Below are positions 16,735 to 25,034 of a DNA stretch of 64,000 nucleotides, one piece after another. The notes under the pieces are model-generated. The model was not told where the DNA came from. It worked only from the letters and a program-made list of their open reading frames with translations, and did no database searches. Numbering within the stretch: the first letter of the stretch is position 1; the number at the start of each line of letters is the position of its first letter. Origin of the DNA: Nonomuraea turcica (GTDB taxonomy: Bacteria; Actinomycetota; Actinomycetes; Streptosporangiales; Streptosporangiaceae); assembly GCF_030718205.1 (NCBI RefSeq), contig NZ_JAUZQF010000034.1:37153-101152 (forward strand), in the 5' to 3' direction. The translations under genes and the position numbers were made by a program.

Positions 16735-17898
16735 TCACGGTTCCTTTCGCTGGTTGAGCACGATGATCGCGCCGCAGAACGTGATGAGCGCGAGCAGCAC
16801 CCCGCCCCCGTAAACCCACAGGTGCCAGGGGTCGGGTCCCGGCCGGGTCGGCACGGGCGAGTCCTCGCCCTGGCCGAAGTGTTCCTTGCCGGACTCCCCC
16901 ACGCTGCGTTGCACGCCGGTCAGCCGCTCGGCGGCGTTGAGCGCGGCGGCGGCGTCGACCACGCCGAACCCGGTCTGGTCGTCGTATCCGGCGGCGGGCC
17001 GGCCCCGCGCGCTCATGGACAGCGCCTGGGCGACCTGCTCGGGCGGCAGGCTCGGGTAGCGGGACTTGATGAGCGCGGCCACCCCGGCCACGAGCGCGGC
17101 GGCCGAGCTGGTGCCCTCCGACAGCTCGTAGCCGCTCTTGCGCTTGACCACGGGCACCTCCACGCCGGGCGCGGCCACAAGCACCGACAGATTGTCGCTG
17201 CTGAACGTGGCCTTCCTGCCCTGCTTGTCGGTGGCCGCCACGCCGATCACGCCGGGGTAGCCGGCCGGGAAACTCCAGTAGGAGGTGCCCTTGTCCCTGG
17301 CGTAGCCGGTCTGGCCGTCGTTGCCCACGGCGGCGACCAGCACGACGCCCTTGCTGAGCGCGTACGAGACGGCCTCGCGCTCGGACTTGTTCGGCCCGTA
17401 GGACCCGATCGACATGCTGACGACCTTGGCGCCGTGGTTGGCCGCGTACCGCAGGGCGCGGGCGAGCGGGCTCTCAGCGGCCATCTGCTCGTCCTCCATG
17501 GGCGGGACGCCGAACTCCATATCCGGTTCGTCGTCCGTGACCATGGGCAACGACAGGATGCGGGCCTCAGGCGCGACGCCGACCAGCCCGTCGTCCTCGC
17601 CGGAGCCGGCGATCAGGCCGGCCATGGCGGTGCCGTGCCTGCCGGGCGGAATGTTGCGGACGATCGAGCCTGAGGTCATGTCGGGGCCGGCGCTGACACG
17701 TCCCTTCAGCTCCTTGACCTCGGCGTCCACGCCGCTGTCCACGACGGCGACGGTGACGCCCGCCCCCTTGGTGACGGTCCACGCCTGCTGGACGTTGAGG
17801 GCGTCGAGCACCCACTGCTGCTGCTCCCTGACCGGGTCGGCGCTCGGTCCCGCGAAGACCAGCAGGGTGGCCGCGATCGCGCGTATGGCGGTCAGCAC
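16735..17898 (-). CDS. Mycosin-type subtilisin protease, membrane anchored (pair 1)
   Basis: 387 aa from GTG at 17898, whose GTGCTGA overlaps the stop of the gene upstream. Signal peptide (IRAIAATLLVFAG), then a peptidase S8 domain with Asp54 (AVVDSGVD), His88 (GRHGTAMAGLIAG), oxyanion Asn193 (VGNDG) and Ser264 (EGTSSAAALVAG). A C-terminal transmembrane helix (VYGGGVLLALITFCGAIIVL) is followed by a short basic tail. This is the mycosin layout of type VII secretion loci, but no ESX core genes are in the window. Paired with the preceding secreted/membrane protein gene and paralogous to the pair at 18850-20798. Confidence 0.9.
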   Translation of the reverse strand: MLTAIRAIAATLLVFAGPSADPVREQQQWVLDALNVQQAWTVTKGAGVTVAVVDSGVDAEVKELKGRVSAGPDMTSGSIVRNIPPGRHGTAMAGLIAGSGEDDGLVGVAPEARILSLPMVTDDEPDMEFGVPPMEDEQMAAESPLARALRYAANHGAKVVSMSIGSYGPNKSEREAVSYALSKGVVLVAAVGNDGQTGYARDKGTSYWSFPAGYPGVIGVAATDKQGRKATFSSDNLSVLVAAPGVEVPVVKRKSGYELSEGTSSAAALVAGVAALIKSRYPSLPPEQVAQALSMSARGRPAAGYDDQTGFGVVDAAAALNAAERLTGVQRSVGESGKEHFGQGEDSPVPTRPGPDPWHLWVYGGGVLLALITFCGAIIVLNQRKEP

Positions 17899-18797
17899 AC
17901 GTTCCCCTGCGTGCAGGGCGGCACCTTCGGGGGATCCGCGAGGAAGTAGGCGATCTGGTGACCGATCGACTTGGCCGCCGGCCACAGCTCGGGGTGCAGG
18001 ATCTCCTCGGGCGGGATCGAGGCCCGGGTCCGCCCGTCCGCGTAGCCCGCGGTGGAGAACACGATGTACGGTCCCGCGCCGACCCAGCTCGTACGCTGCC
18101 GCTGGTCGGGCCCGAACCGCTCGCTCACGGTGCCGGGGAAGGCGACGGGCAGCACGCCGACGCGGTCGTCCTGGGTGAGCTCCTCGGTGGCCGAGACTCT
18201 GGACGCCTCGTCCTTGAGCACGGCCACGCCCACTGTGAAGACGAACGACGCCGTCTGGTCGATGTAGGTGGCCCGCAGCATGGTGACGCAGCCGTGGTTG
18301 TCCAGCACACCGGCCACGGAGGCGTCCACGCCCTTGCCGCACTCGGTTTCGGGGGCGATGCCGACGCGCCTGGCGTATTGCTGGGCGCGGTCGAGCCCGA
18401 GGTACTTCACCTCTTCGGGGAAGACGCCCGTCGCCGGCCACGCCTGCCAGCGCCTGGCGATCTCCTCCTGTTTGTACTGGTTTTGCTCCGAGGCGGTCAG
18501 CGGGCGCGCCCGCGTCTCGTCGAGCAGCCCGATCGTGCCGAGCAGCACGACGGCCGCGGACATGGTGATGATGACGCCGAGCAGCGCCACGAAGATGCGC
18601 CGGTAGCGGACGCCCTGCTGGAGCGCGTCGAGTTCGGCGCGCTGCTTGGCGTCCGCGCTCCTGCGGGAGCTCGCGGCCGGCCAGGCACGCACGCGTGACC
18701 GGCGGCCGGTGGTGGCGCCGAGTGGGTTCCTGCGTCCCGGGGCGGATTCGCCTCCGGAGCGCGGCAGCCCTGAGATCGACCTACGTGCCTTCACCAC
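17892..18797 (-). CDS. Single-pass membrane protein partner of mycosin (pair 1)
   Basis: 301 aa. Basic N-terminus, one transmembrane helix (IFVALLGVIITMSAAVVLLG) and a long extracytoplasmic part with several cysteines. Shared with the 238-aa paralogue at 20082-20798 are the sections ARRWQAWPATGVFPEEVKY, ARRVGIAPETEC and RATYIDQTASFVFTVGVAV. No enzymatic motif. Overlaps the mycosin start by 7 bases, so the two products are probably made together; a chaperone, substrate or scaffold role for the protease is inference. Confidence 0.8.
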   Translation of the reverse strand: MVKARRSISGLPRSGGESAPGRRNPLGATTGRRSRVRAWPAASSRRSADAKQRAELDALQQGVRYRRIFVALLGVIITMSAAVVLLGTIGLLDETRARPLTASEQNQYKQEEIARRWQAWPATGVFPEEVKYLGLDRAQQYARRVGIAPETECGKGVDASVAGVLDNHGCVTMLRATYIDQTASFVFTVGVAVLKDEASRVSATEELTQDDRVGVLPVAFPGTVSERFGPDQRQRTSWVGAGPYIVFSTAGYADGRTRASIPPEEILHPELWPAAKSIGHQIAYFLADPPKVPPCTQGNVC

Positions 18798-18849
18798 CGC
18801 CTCTTCCTGCGTTCATGGCCTGTCTATTTCGTCCCCTTTAGTGGAGAGA

Positions 18850-20088
18850 TCATGCGTCTTGCGAGCTGTGCGCCCGGCGCACGCGTCTGACCAGGATGAA
18901 TATGACGGTCAGCGACGCGATCGCGCCTGCGGCCGCCGCGGCGGCGATGGCCGCGTACACCCTGACGCGCTCGTCGTCCCTGACGATGACCTTGATCGGA
19001 CCGGCCCGCCCGCCGCCGGCCACGGGCTTGGCGGGGTCCTGCGCCCCGGCGCCCGTCGCGGTCTCGGTGTGCCCTGCCAACCGGCCGGCCTCGGCCAGGG
19101 CGCGGGCGGCATTGACAACGCCGAAGCCGGTGGCCGTGTCGTAGCCGCCGGGCGGGCGGTCGGTGGCGCTGGCGGTGAGGGCCTGCGCGACGAGCGGCGG
19201 CGACATGTCCGGATATTTCGCCTTAATGAGGGCGGCGACGCCGGATACGAGCGCCGTCGCCTGCGAGGTCCCCCTGCCGACCCAGTACTCGTCGCCTGGT
19301 CCGGCGCCCATGATGTCCACGCCGGGCGCGGCCACCTGCACCGAAGAGTTCCAGTTGGAGAACGTGGCCCGCCGCAACCGCCGGTCCGTCGCCCCCACGG
19401 AGACCACCCCCGGGAACGCCGCCGGATAGGAGTACGGCGCGAAATCGCGGTCGATCTTCCGGTCGCCGTCGTTGCCCGCGGCCGCGACGAGCACGACGCC
19501 CCTGGAGATGGCGTAGCGGATGGCCGCCCGCTCCTCCCGGGTCGCCAGCTCCTTGGAGATCGACATGTTGATCACGTCCGCCCCCTCGTCGACCGCGTAC
19601 CTGATGCCTCGGGCCACGACGTTCTCGAAGCGCTCCGCTGAGTTGAACTCCCGGAAACCCGGCTCCTCGTCCTCGAGAATGACCCTTACTGACAGTACGT
19701 CCGCTTCGGGCGCGACGCCGATGATCCCCAGCTTTCCTTGGCGGCCGTGACCGTGCCCGGCGATCAGCGAGGCCATGTACGTGCCGTGCAACCTGCGCGG
19801 ACCCACCCCGGGCGGATTCGCGCCCGCGGTGAAATCTCTGCCCACCCGGACCGAGCCGATGAGGTCGCGATGGCCTGGATCGACGCCGGAGTCGAGCACC
19901 GCCACCGTGACCCCGACGCCCTTGCTGACGCGCCACGCCTGGGTCAGCTCCAGCGTCTTGATCACCTGCCGCTGCCCCCCACGCACATCGTCGGCCCGCG
20001 CGGGCGAGGCCACGAACAGCAGCATCCCGGCCACCGCCGCCGACACCACGCGTCTCAGCACAGTCGCTCGAGTGCCCTGGCTCAGCAC
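18850..20088 (-). CDS. Mycosin-type subtilisin protease, membrane anchored (pair 2)
   Basis: 412 aa. The GTG at 20088 is chosen because AGAGGA lies six bases upstream and it overlaps the previous stop as in pair 1; an ATG at 20094 abuts the ribosome site. Signal peptide (VVSAAVAGMLLFVASPARA) and S8 catalytic residues Asp66 (VLDSGVD), His101 (RLHGTYMASLIAG), Asn207 (AGNDGD) and Ser275 (GRGTSQATALVSG). The C-terminal transmembrane helix (IAAAAAAGAIASLTVIFILV) is followed by a basic tail. Paralogue of the protease at 16735. Confidence 0.9.
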   Translation of the reverse strand: MLSQGTRATVLRRVVSAAVAGMLLFVASPARADDVRGGQRQVIKTLELTQAWRVSKGVGVTVAVLDSGVDPGHRDLIGSVRVGRDFTAGANPPGVGPRRLHGTYMASLIAGHGHGRQGKLGIIGVAPEADVLSVRVILEDEEPGFREFNSAERFENVVARGIRYAVDEGADVINMSISKELATREERAAIRYAISRGVVLVAAAGNDGDRKIDRDFAPYSYPAAFPGVVSVGATDRRLRRATFSNWNSSVQVAAPGVDIMGAGPGDEYWVGRGTSQATALVSGVAALIKAKYPDMSPPLVAQALTASATDRPPGGYDTATGFGVVNAARALAEAGRLAGHTETATGAGAQDPAKPVAGGGRAGPIKVIVRDDERVRVYAAIAAAAAAGAIASLTVIFILVRRVRRAHSSQDA

Positions 20089-20798
20089 TGCCATTCCTCT
20101 GCGGTGCAATCGGGCATCCTGGGCGTGCTGAGATCGGTCAGCACATGCTCGGAGATCTCGGTGGCGAAGGCGAAGATGTCCGGGCGCGACTCGCCGACCG
20201 CGCTCCCCGGCCGGCCGTCCACCTCACCGGCCGTGGTCAGCACCAGGTATGGCCCCGCCTGCCGGACCGACCCGGCCTGGCGCACGGCAGGGGTGAAGCG
20301 GTGGGCGATCGTGTTGCCGAAGGCCAGCGGGCTCAGCCCGGGCACGGGTTTGCCGCTGTCGGCGAACGCGGACTTGGCCCGCACGGCGCCCAGCTCGTCC
20401 CGCAGGGCCGCCACGCCGACGGTGACGAGCACGCCGCGCAGCGCGTCGATGTAGGTGGCGCGCAGCAGGCCGCGGCAACCCGCCTTACGCAGGGCCTTGG
20501 CCGCCTTGGCGTCCACGGAGTCGCACGCGGTGTGCGGGGAGATGCCGATCCTGCTGGCCCGCTCCTGCCCGCCTTGCTCGGCGGAGTACGGCAATGTGGC
20601 GGGGAAGATACGTCCCGCGGGCCAGGTGCGCCAGCGCTCGGCGACTTCCCGCTTGGCCGCCGCGTGCAGCTCGGCGGTGCTCGGGCCGCGGGTGAGCTCG
20701 GTGCCCGCCGCGCTGCCCGCGACCCCGGCGGCCACCGCGCAGACCAGGGTCAGCGCGGAGGCCACCACCAGGGTCGGCCAGGGGCGGGCTGGGTTCAC
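20082..20798 (-). CDS. Secreted/membrane protein partner of mycosin (pair 2)
   Basis: 238 aa with an N-terminal signal or anchor (TLVVASALTLVCAVAAGVAG). Shares AERWRTWPAGRIFP, ASRIGISPHTAC and RATYIDALRGVLVTVGVAAL with the pair-1 partner, though it lacks the long basic N-terminus. Cysteines at matching places suggest a conserved disulfide. Overlaps the mycosin start by 7 bases. No known domain recognised. The two pairs look like a tandem duplication that has since diverged. Confidence 0.8.
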   Translation of the reverse strand: MNPARPWPTLVVASALTLVCAVAAGVAGSAAGTELTRGPSTAELHAAAKREVAERWRTWPAGRIFPATLPYSAEQGGQERASRIGISPHTACDSVDAKAAKALRKAGCRGLLRATYIDALRGVLVTVGVAALRDELGAVRAKSAFADSGKPVPGLSPLAFGNTIAHRFTPAVRQAGSVRQAGPYLVLTTAGEVDGRPGSAVGESRPDIFAFATEISEHVLTDLSTPRMPDCTAEEWQC

Positions 20799-20846
20799 GC
20801 CATCGACCTTAACCGGGGCGTCCGGCAGAGCACCGCCAGAAGATGC

Positions 20847-22028
20847 TTAATAGCTGGGCAGGCTGGGGTCGACGGTCTTGACCCAGCTGAGCACGCCGCC
20901 ACCCACGTGGACGGCGTCGGAGAACCCGGCGTTCTTCACGACCGCCAGGGCCTCGGCCGAGCGCGCGCCCGACTTGCAGTGCAGGACGATGCGCTTGTCC
21001 TGCGGCAGCTTCTCCAGGGCCGAGCCGTTGAGGAACTCACCCTTGGGGATCAGCGTGGCGCCGGGGATCGAGACGATCTCGTACTCGTTCGGCTCACGCA
21101 CGTCCACGAGGAAGATGTTGTCGCCGCGTTCCTGCATGTCCTTGAGCTCCAGCGCGGTGATCGTGGAGCCGCTAGCGGCCTCGGCGGCCTCGTCGGAGAT
21201 CGCGCCGCAGAAGGCCTCGTAGTCCTCGAGCAGCTCGGTGACCGTCGGGTTCTTGCCGCACAGGACGCACTCGGGGTCCTTGCGGACCTTGACGTCGCGG
21301 TACTTCATCTCCAGGGCGTCGTAGATCATCAACCGCCCGACCAGCGGGTCACCGATGCCGGTCAGCAGCTTGATGGCCTCGTTGACCTGGATGGAGCCGA
21401 TCGACGCGCAGAGCACGCCGAGCACGCCGCCCTCGGCGCACGAGGGCACCATGCCGGGAGGCGGGGGCTCCGGGTAGAGGCAGCGGTAGCAGGGGCCGTG
21501 CTCGGCCCAGAACACGCTGGCCTGGCCGTCGAAGCGGTAGATCGAGCCCCAGACGTACGGCTTGCCGAGCAGCACAGCGGCGTCGTTCACCATGTAGCGG
21601 GTGGCGAAGTTGTCGGTGCCGTCGACGATGAGGTCGTAGCCGGAGAAGATCTCCATGACGTTTTCCGTGGTCAGCGCCGTGTTGTGAATGACGACGTCGA
21701 CCAGCGGGTTGATCTCGCGGACCGACGCCGCGGCGCTCTCGGCCTTCAGCCGGCCCACGTCGGACTGGCCGTGGATGATCTGCCGCTGCAGGTTGGACTC
21801 ATCGACCACGTCGAAGTCGATGATGCCGAGGGTGCCGACACCCGCCGCCGCGAGGTACATCAGCGCGGGCGAGCCCAGGCCCCCGGCGCCCACACACAGC
21901 ACCTTGGCATTCTTCAGCCGCTTCTGCCCCGCCATGCCCACGTCGGGAATGATCAGGTGACGCGAGTAGCGGCGCACTTCGTCGACGGTCAGCTCTGCGG
22001 CCGGCTCGACCAGCGGTGGCAACGACAC
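20847..22028 (-). CDS. moeZ: MoeZ-type adenylyltransferase/sulfurtransferase
   Basis: 393 aa. N-terminal E1-like (ThiF/MoeB) domain with the nucleotide loop CVGAGGLGSPALMYLAAAG, the YSRHL opening, R-x-Q-R-Q motif (ESNLQRQIIH) and zinc cysteines CYRC and CVLC. A C-terminal rhodanese domain begins about residue 290 with the active-site loop HCKSGARS. The enzyme adenylates the C-terminus of small ubiquitin-like sulfur carriers (MoaD, CysO, ThiS type) and loads them with sulfur. Known relatives lie close to adnB in mycobacteria (moeB1/moeZ), as here. Confidence 0.93.
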   Translation of the reverse strand: MSLPPLVEPAAELTVDEVRRYSRHLIIPDVGMAGQKRLKNAKVLCVGAGGLGSPALMYLAAAGVGTLGIIDFDVVDESNLQRQIIHGQSDVGRLKAESAAASVREINPLVDVVIHNTALTTENVMEIFSGYDLIVDGTDNFATRYMVNDAAVLLGKPYVWGSIYRFDGQASVFWAEHGPCYRCLYPEPPPPGMVPSCAEGGVLGVLCASIGSIQVNEAIKLLTGIGDPLVGRLMIYDALEMKYRDVKVRKDPECVLCGKNPTVTELLEDYEAFCGAISDEAAEAASGSTITALELKDMQERGDNIFLVDVREPNEYEIVSIPGATLIPKGEFLNGSALEKLPQDKRIVLHCKSGARSAEALAVVKNAGFSDAVHVGGGVLSWVKTVDPSLPSY

Positions 22029-22075
22029 TTTCTACGCTCCCGTTATCCAGGGGATCCCTGTCCTCACCTTGAAAC

Positions 22076-22975
22076 CTAGCTGGCGAGTGGGGCATTCCCC
22101 AATCGAGTCTCACCGATCAGACGGCGTGCTTCGGCCGCCACGACCTGCGGCAGCTCCATCATCGCCACATGACCCGCCGTCGGCAGCAACACGATCCTGG
22201 CGCTCGCGAACGTACGCAGCGCCTTCGCGGCCATGGCCGGGCGGACCAGGCGGTCGCGCCGGCCGTGCATGATCAGGGTCGGCGCCTGGACCCTGGCCGC
22301 CTGGCGCCAGAGGTTGTCCTCACCGCGGCGGAAGTATTCGGCCACGATGCCCCGGGCCGCGCCGATCATCGCCGCTCCGGCGTACGGGACGTCGTCGCGC
22401 CTGCGGAGCTCGTTGATCGCGTCGCTCAGGCGTACCGGGTGGACGGCGTTAGCGTCGGCCCAGACCATGGACACGGTGGCGTGGACGCGCTGCTCGGCCG
22501 GGACCATGCGCATCATGCCCGCCACCCACTCACCCAGCATGGGGATCGCGGCGGCGGCCACGCGGATGGGGCCATATCTGGGCAGCAGGTCCGGGAGGGC
22601 CGGCGAGATGAGCGTGAGCGAGCGGACCAGGTCGGAGCGGGTGGCGGCGACCCTGACGGCGATCGCGCCGCCCATGGAGTTGCCGAACAGGTGGGCGGGG
22701 CCCGTCTCCTCCATGAGGCTGATCACGGCCCTGGCCTGCCCGGCGACCGTGTAGTCGCCGTCGTCGGGCTCGGGCGAGTATCCGGCGCCCGGCAGGTCGA
22801 GCGCGTGGCCGGTGACCGTGTCCTTGAGCTCGTCCATGAGGTCGGTCCAGTTGGTGGCTGAGCCGGCCAATCCGTGCACGAACACCGCTTGCTCGGCGGG
22901 TCCCCCGGGGGTGGACCTGACGTGCACTGAGCCCAGCATGCGTCCTGGCCAGTGCGGGATCGGCTTGGTTGCCAT
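22076..22975 (-). CDS. Alpha/beta hydrolase (lipV-like)
   Basis: 299 aa cytosolic hydrolase. Oxyanion-side HGLAG motif, nucleophile elbow LFGNSMGG, acid in HGRRDRLV and catalytic His in PTAGHVAMME. Substrate not determinable; relatives include esterases such as Rv3203 (lipV), the neighbour of adnB in mycobacteria. It lies 47 bases upstream of moeZ on the same strand, so co-transcription is possible. Confidence 0.88.
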   Translation of the reverse strand: MATKPIPHWPGRMLGSVHVRSTPGGPAEQAVFVHGLAGSATNWTDLMDELKDTVTGHALDLPGAGYSPEPDDGDYTVAGQARAVISLMEETGPAHLFGNSMGGAIAVRVAATRSDLVRSLTLISPALPDLLPRYGPIRVAAAAIPMLGEWVAGMMRMVPAEQRVHATVSMVWADANAVHPVRLSDAINELRRRDDVPYAGAAMIGAARGIVAEYFRRGEDNLWRQAARVQAPTLIMHGRRDRLVRPAMAAKALRTFASARIVLLPTAGHVAMMELPQVVAAEARRLIGETRLGNAPLAS

Positions 22976-23132
22976 GCCTCCTCCTCGTCGTCACTCCCAC
23001 GCTGCTTGTCGTTAACCCCCACGATAACCATGCCGCCGCACCAGACAGCCCCATATCGGACATTTCATACTTATCGCCATTTTATGGGGCATAGAGAGTG
23101 CCGCATCGCCGCCGCCCGCCGAGGAAGTCGGA

Positions 23133-23335
23133 CAAATCATCTCAATTCATTTGATTTAAGTTTAATGGGAGCAATGAGAGCGTTCGTGTATAGCAAAACC
23201 GTTCGATGCTCGTTTGTAGAACCTTCGCATCGGACATCAAAGGGACAGATGACGCATTGTCGCCATCCACGACATTTTCCGATCAACTAGAAAATGTCGG
23301 GAACCAGGGCAATCGATCCTTTGGGGGGGAACTCA
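23133..23335 (+). promoter_or_regulatory. Conserved leader of small secreted gene A
   Basis: Shares blocks with the other leaders: GGACAAATCATCTCAA, GCAATGAGAGCG, GATGACGCATTG, and the inverted repeat CGACATTTTC (23270-23279) with GAAAATGTCG (23290-23299). Then comes AGGGCAATCGATCCTTT and a run of seven G before the ATG at 23336. Promoter elements and a long 5' untranslated region are likely. Confidence 0.6.
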
Positions 23336-23701
23336 ATGCCCACGTTCAAGACAATCGTCGCAGGGCTGGCACTCAGCACAGCAGCGACCGGCGGCGCCAT
23401 CAGCATGAGCTCGCTGACCACAGCCTCCGCCAGCGCGACGACCGCCTCCGCCGCCTCCGGCGCCACCACCACGACCGGCTTCCTCGCCGGCTGCCGCAAG
23501 CGCTGCGGCTGGGGATGGGGCGGCGGCGGATGGGGCGGCGGCGGATGGGGCCGCCACCACAACCGCCACAAGCAGAAGATCAAGATCCACATCCACAACA
23601 ACAACCAGCAGCACCAGAACCAGGGTTCGCGACAGGCCCAGAAGCACGAGGTGGGCCAGGACCAGTTCCCGTTCAACTTCCTCGAGGATGACGATGACTG
23701 A
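23336..23701 (+). CDS. Small exported HNNNQQ-family protein, copy A
   Basis: 121 aa. ATG at 23336 follows a TTTGGGGGGG stretch. Signal peptide MPTFKTIVAGLALSTAATGG with a Thr/Ala-rich stretch, then CRKRCGWGWGGGGWGGGGWG, and the family core KQKIKIHIHNNNQQHQNQ followed by a Gln/His-rich tail and an acidic end (FNFLEDDDD). The core is an alternating basic/hydrophobic beta strand running into Asn and Gln, a pattern seen in aggregation-prone or amyloid-like proteins. Two cysteines could form a disulfide. No known family recognised. Isolated transcription unit closed by hairpins. Confidence 0.7.
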   Translation: MPTFKTIVAGLALSTAATGGAISMSSLTTASASATTASAASGATTTTGFLAGCRKRCGWGWGGGGWGGGGWGRHHNRHKQKIKIHIHNNNQQHQNQGSRQAQKHEVGQDQFPFNFLEDDDD

Positions 23702-23934
23702 CAGCTCCAGGCAGTGACCCTGGAGCGATCGACGGAAAGGTCCTGAGCGATCGAAAGGCGGTCCTGCGAAGGCATCCTGGTTGACGTGAGCCGTGACCGA
23801 AGTCCGTAAGTGTGATCGGGCAGCGTCGAACCGACGAGCCGATGCAGTACGCCGACACGGAGCACCGGCACTGACTCAAGAGCCAGATCAGGAAAGGACA
23901 CCCACCGAGCGCTCAGGCCACCGGATCGCACCAC

Positions 23935-23968
23935 ATGCGCCCTCGGCAATTCACCGCCGAGGGCGCAT
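23935..23968 (+). terminator. Hairpin between units A and B
   Basis: 13-bp stem (23935-23947 with 23956-23968, TGCGCCCTCGGC and complement), 8-base loop, followed by TCATGCG. Equivalent hairpins precede the leaders of units D and G. Confidence 0.65.
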
Positions 23969-24007
23969 TCATGCGTTCCCGGCTCCACGGAGCGGACGGA
24001 CGGCCAC

Positions 24008-24227
24008 CGCACCAAAAGGGACAAAGCATCTCAACTTACGTGAAAGTTACCGAATAATAGCAACGAGAGCGTTAGTGGGGAGCAAAACATCACGAGGCCC
24101 GTTACGCGACATTAGTACCCGGAAACAAGAATGAACACGGATGACGCATTAGCCAGCCATCCACGGTGTTTGTCGATCAATCGGGAAACGTCAAGAACAG
24201 GGCAACCGAACCTTTGGGGGGATTCCA
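24008..24227 (+). promoter_or_regulatory. Conserved leader of small secreted gene B
   Basis: Has GGGACAAAGCATCTCAA, GCAACGAGAGCGTTAG, GGATGACGCATTAGCC and ACAGGGCAACCGAACCTTT with six G before the start. The inverted repeat is degenerate in this copy (TTTGTCGAT and ATCGGGAAA, 24169-24188). Confidence 0.55.
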
Positions 24228-24635
24228 ATGCCCAAGTTCAAGAGTGTCGTCGCAGGCCTCGGCCTCAGCGCCGCCATGGCCGGCACCGTCGCGGGTCTGG
24301 ACGCGCTAACCACCACCTCTGCTGCCGGCGCGACCACCGCCTCCGCCGCCACCACCACTGCGGCCGGCTATTTGGCCGCCTGCCGCAAGCGCTGTGGATG
24401 GAGCGGAACGATTCGCCACGGCCGCTACCGGCTGAAGATCTATATCCATATCCACAACAAGAACCAGCAGAGCCAGAGCCAGAAGCCCCGCGAGGACGAA
24501 AACCAGAATCAGAATCAGTCCCTGCACAACACGGCGGACAATACGGCCGGCAACACGGCGGACAGCACGGCCGATAACACGGCGGACAGCACGGCCGACA
24601 ACACGGCCGACAACACGGCGACCGGCAGCCCTTGA
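24228..24635 (+). CDS. Small exported HNNNQQ-family protein, copy B, with tetrapeptide-repeat tail
   Basis: 135 aa. Signal peptide MPKFKSVVAGLGLSAAMAGT, Thr/Ala-rich stretch, CRKRCGWSG like copy A, and the core RLKIYIHIHNKNQQSQSQ. The tail is Asn/Gln-rich and then becomes a run of NTAD/STAD tetrapeptides (about 24531-24620), encoded by near-identical 12-base units that probably expand and contract by slippage. Like the other members it is an isolated gene with its own leader and terminator. Function unknown. Confidence 0.7.
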   Translation: MPKFKSVVAGLGLSAAMAGTVAGLDALTTTSAAGATTASAATTTAAGYLAACRKRCGWSGTIRHGRYRLKIYIHIHNKNQQSQSQKPREDENQNQNQSLHNTADNTAGNTADSTADNTADSTADNTADNTATGSP

Positions 24636-24711
24636 GGCGAGCGCACAGTGCGCCGAACGGTCCAAGCGGGACTCTTGCGACCGTGTCCCGAGTGACGTGA
24701 AGCCCGTAACC

Positions 24712-24747
24712 GAGTGCCCGTGTCGCCCAAGAGCGACGTTGGCACTC
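24712..24747 (+). terminator. Hairpin after unit B
   Basis: GAGTGCC (24712-24718) pairs with GGCACTC (24741-24747), with inner TCGC/GCGA; followed by TGCTTCACTT. Matches the position of long-range hairpins behind the other units. Confidence 0.5.
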
Positions 24748-24795
24748 TGCTTCACTTACTGCGATCAGGCAGCACACATTCGCCGTCATCCGGAT

Positions 24796-24822
24796 CCCCA
24801 GGCTCTCGACGAGAGCCTGGGG
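24796..24822. terminator. Second hairpin after unit B
   Basis: CCCCAGGCTC (24796-24805) pairs with GAGCCTGGGG (24813-24822) around a 7-base loop. Confidence 0.55.
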
Positions 24823-25034
24823 CCGCTTGCGAGGCCGACCGCCGTTGACAGCCGCTCCGGCTCCAGGCGCAAGAGAGGGAAGGCGGCCTCACAACCCCCC
24901 TCCGGCACCGCAAGGCCGACTCTTCCCTCCAGAATCCACCCTCGCATATCACGCCGCTGAGCTGCAGGGATCGGTTATTCCTAGGAAGACTCTTCCAAGG
25001 AAATTTCTCCGCACCGGTGCAATCATCGACGGAT

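Noticed and set aside
17899..18441. Long N-terminal extension of the pair-1 mycosin frame
   Set aside because: It runs antisense-like through the partner gene; the GTG at 17898 with the stop overlap and a signal peptide is clearly the start.
20145..22079. 644-codon open frame opposite moeZ and the mycosin partner
   Set aside because: Shadow frame across two genes; moeZ on the other strand is certain.
24531..24620. Tandem short repeats that could suggest a CRISPR array
   Set aside because: Units are 12 bases, directly adjacent without spacers, and in frame inside gene B; no cas genes in the window.
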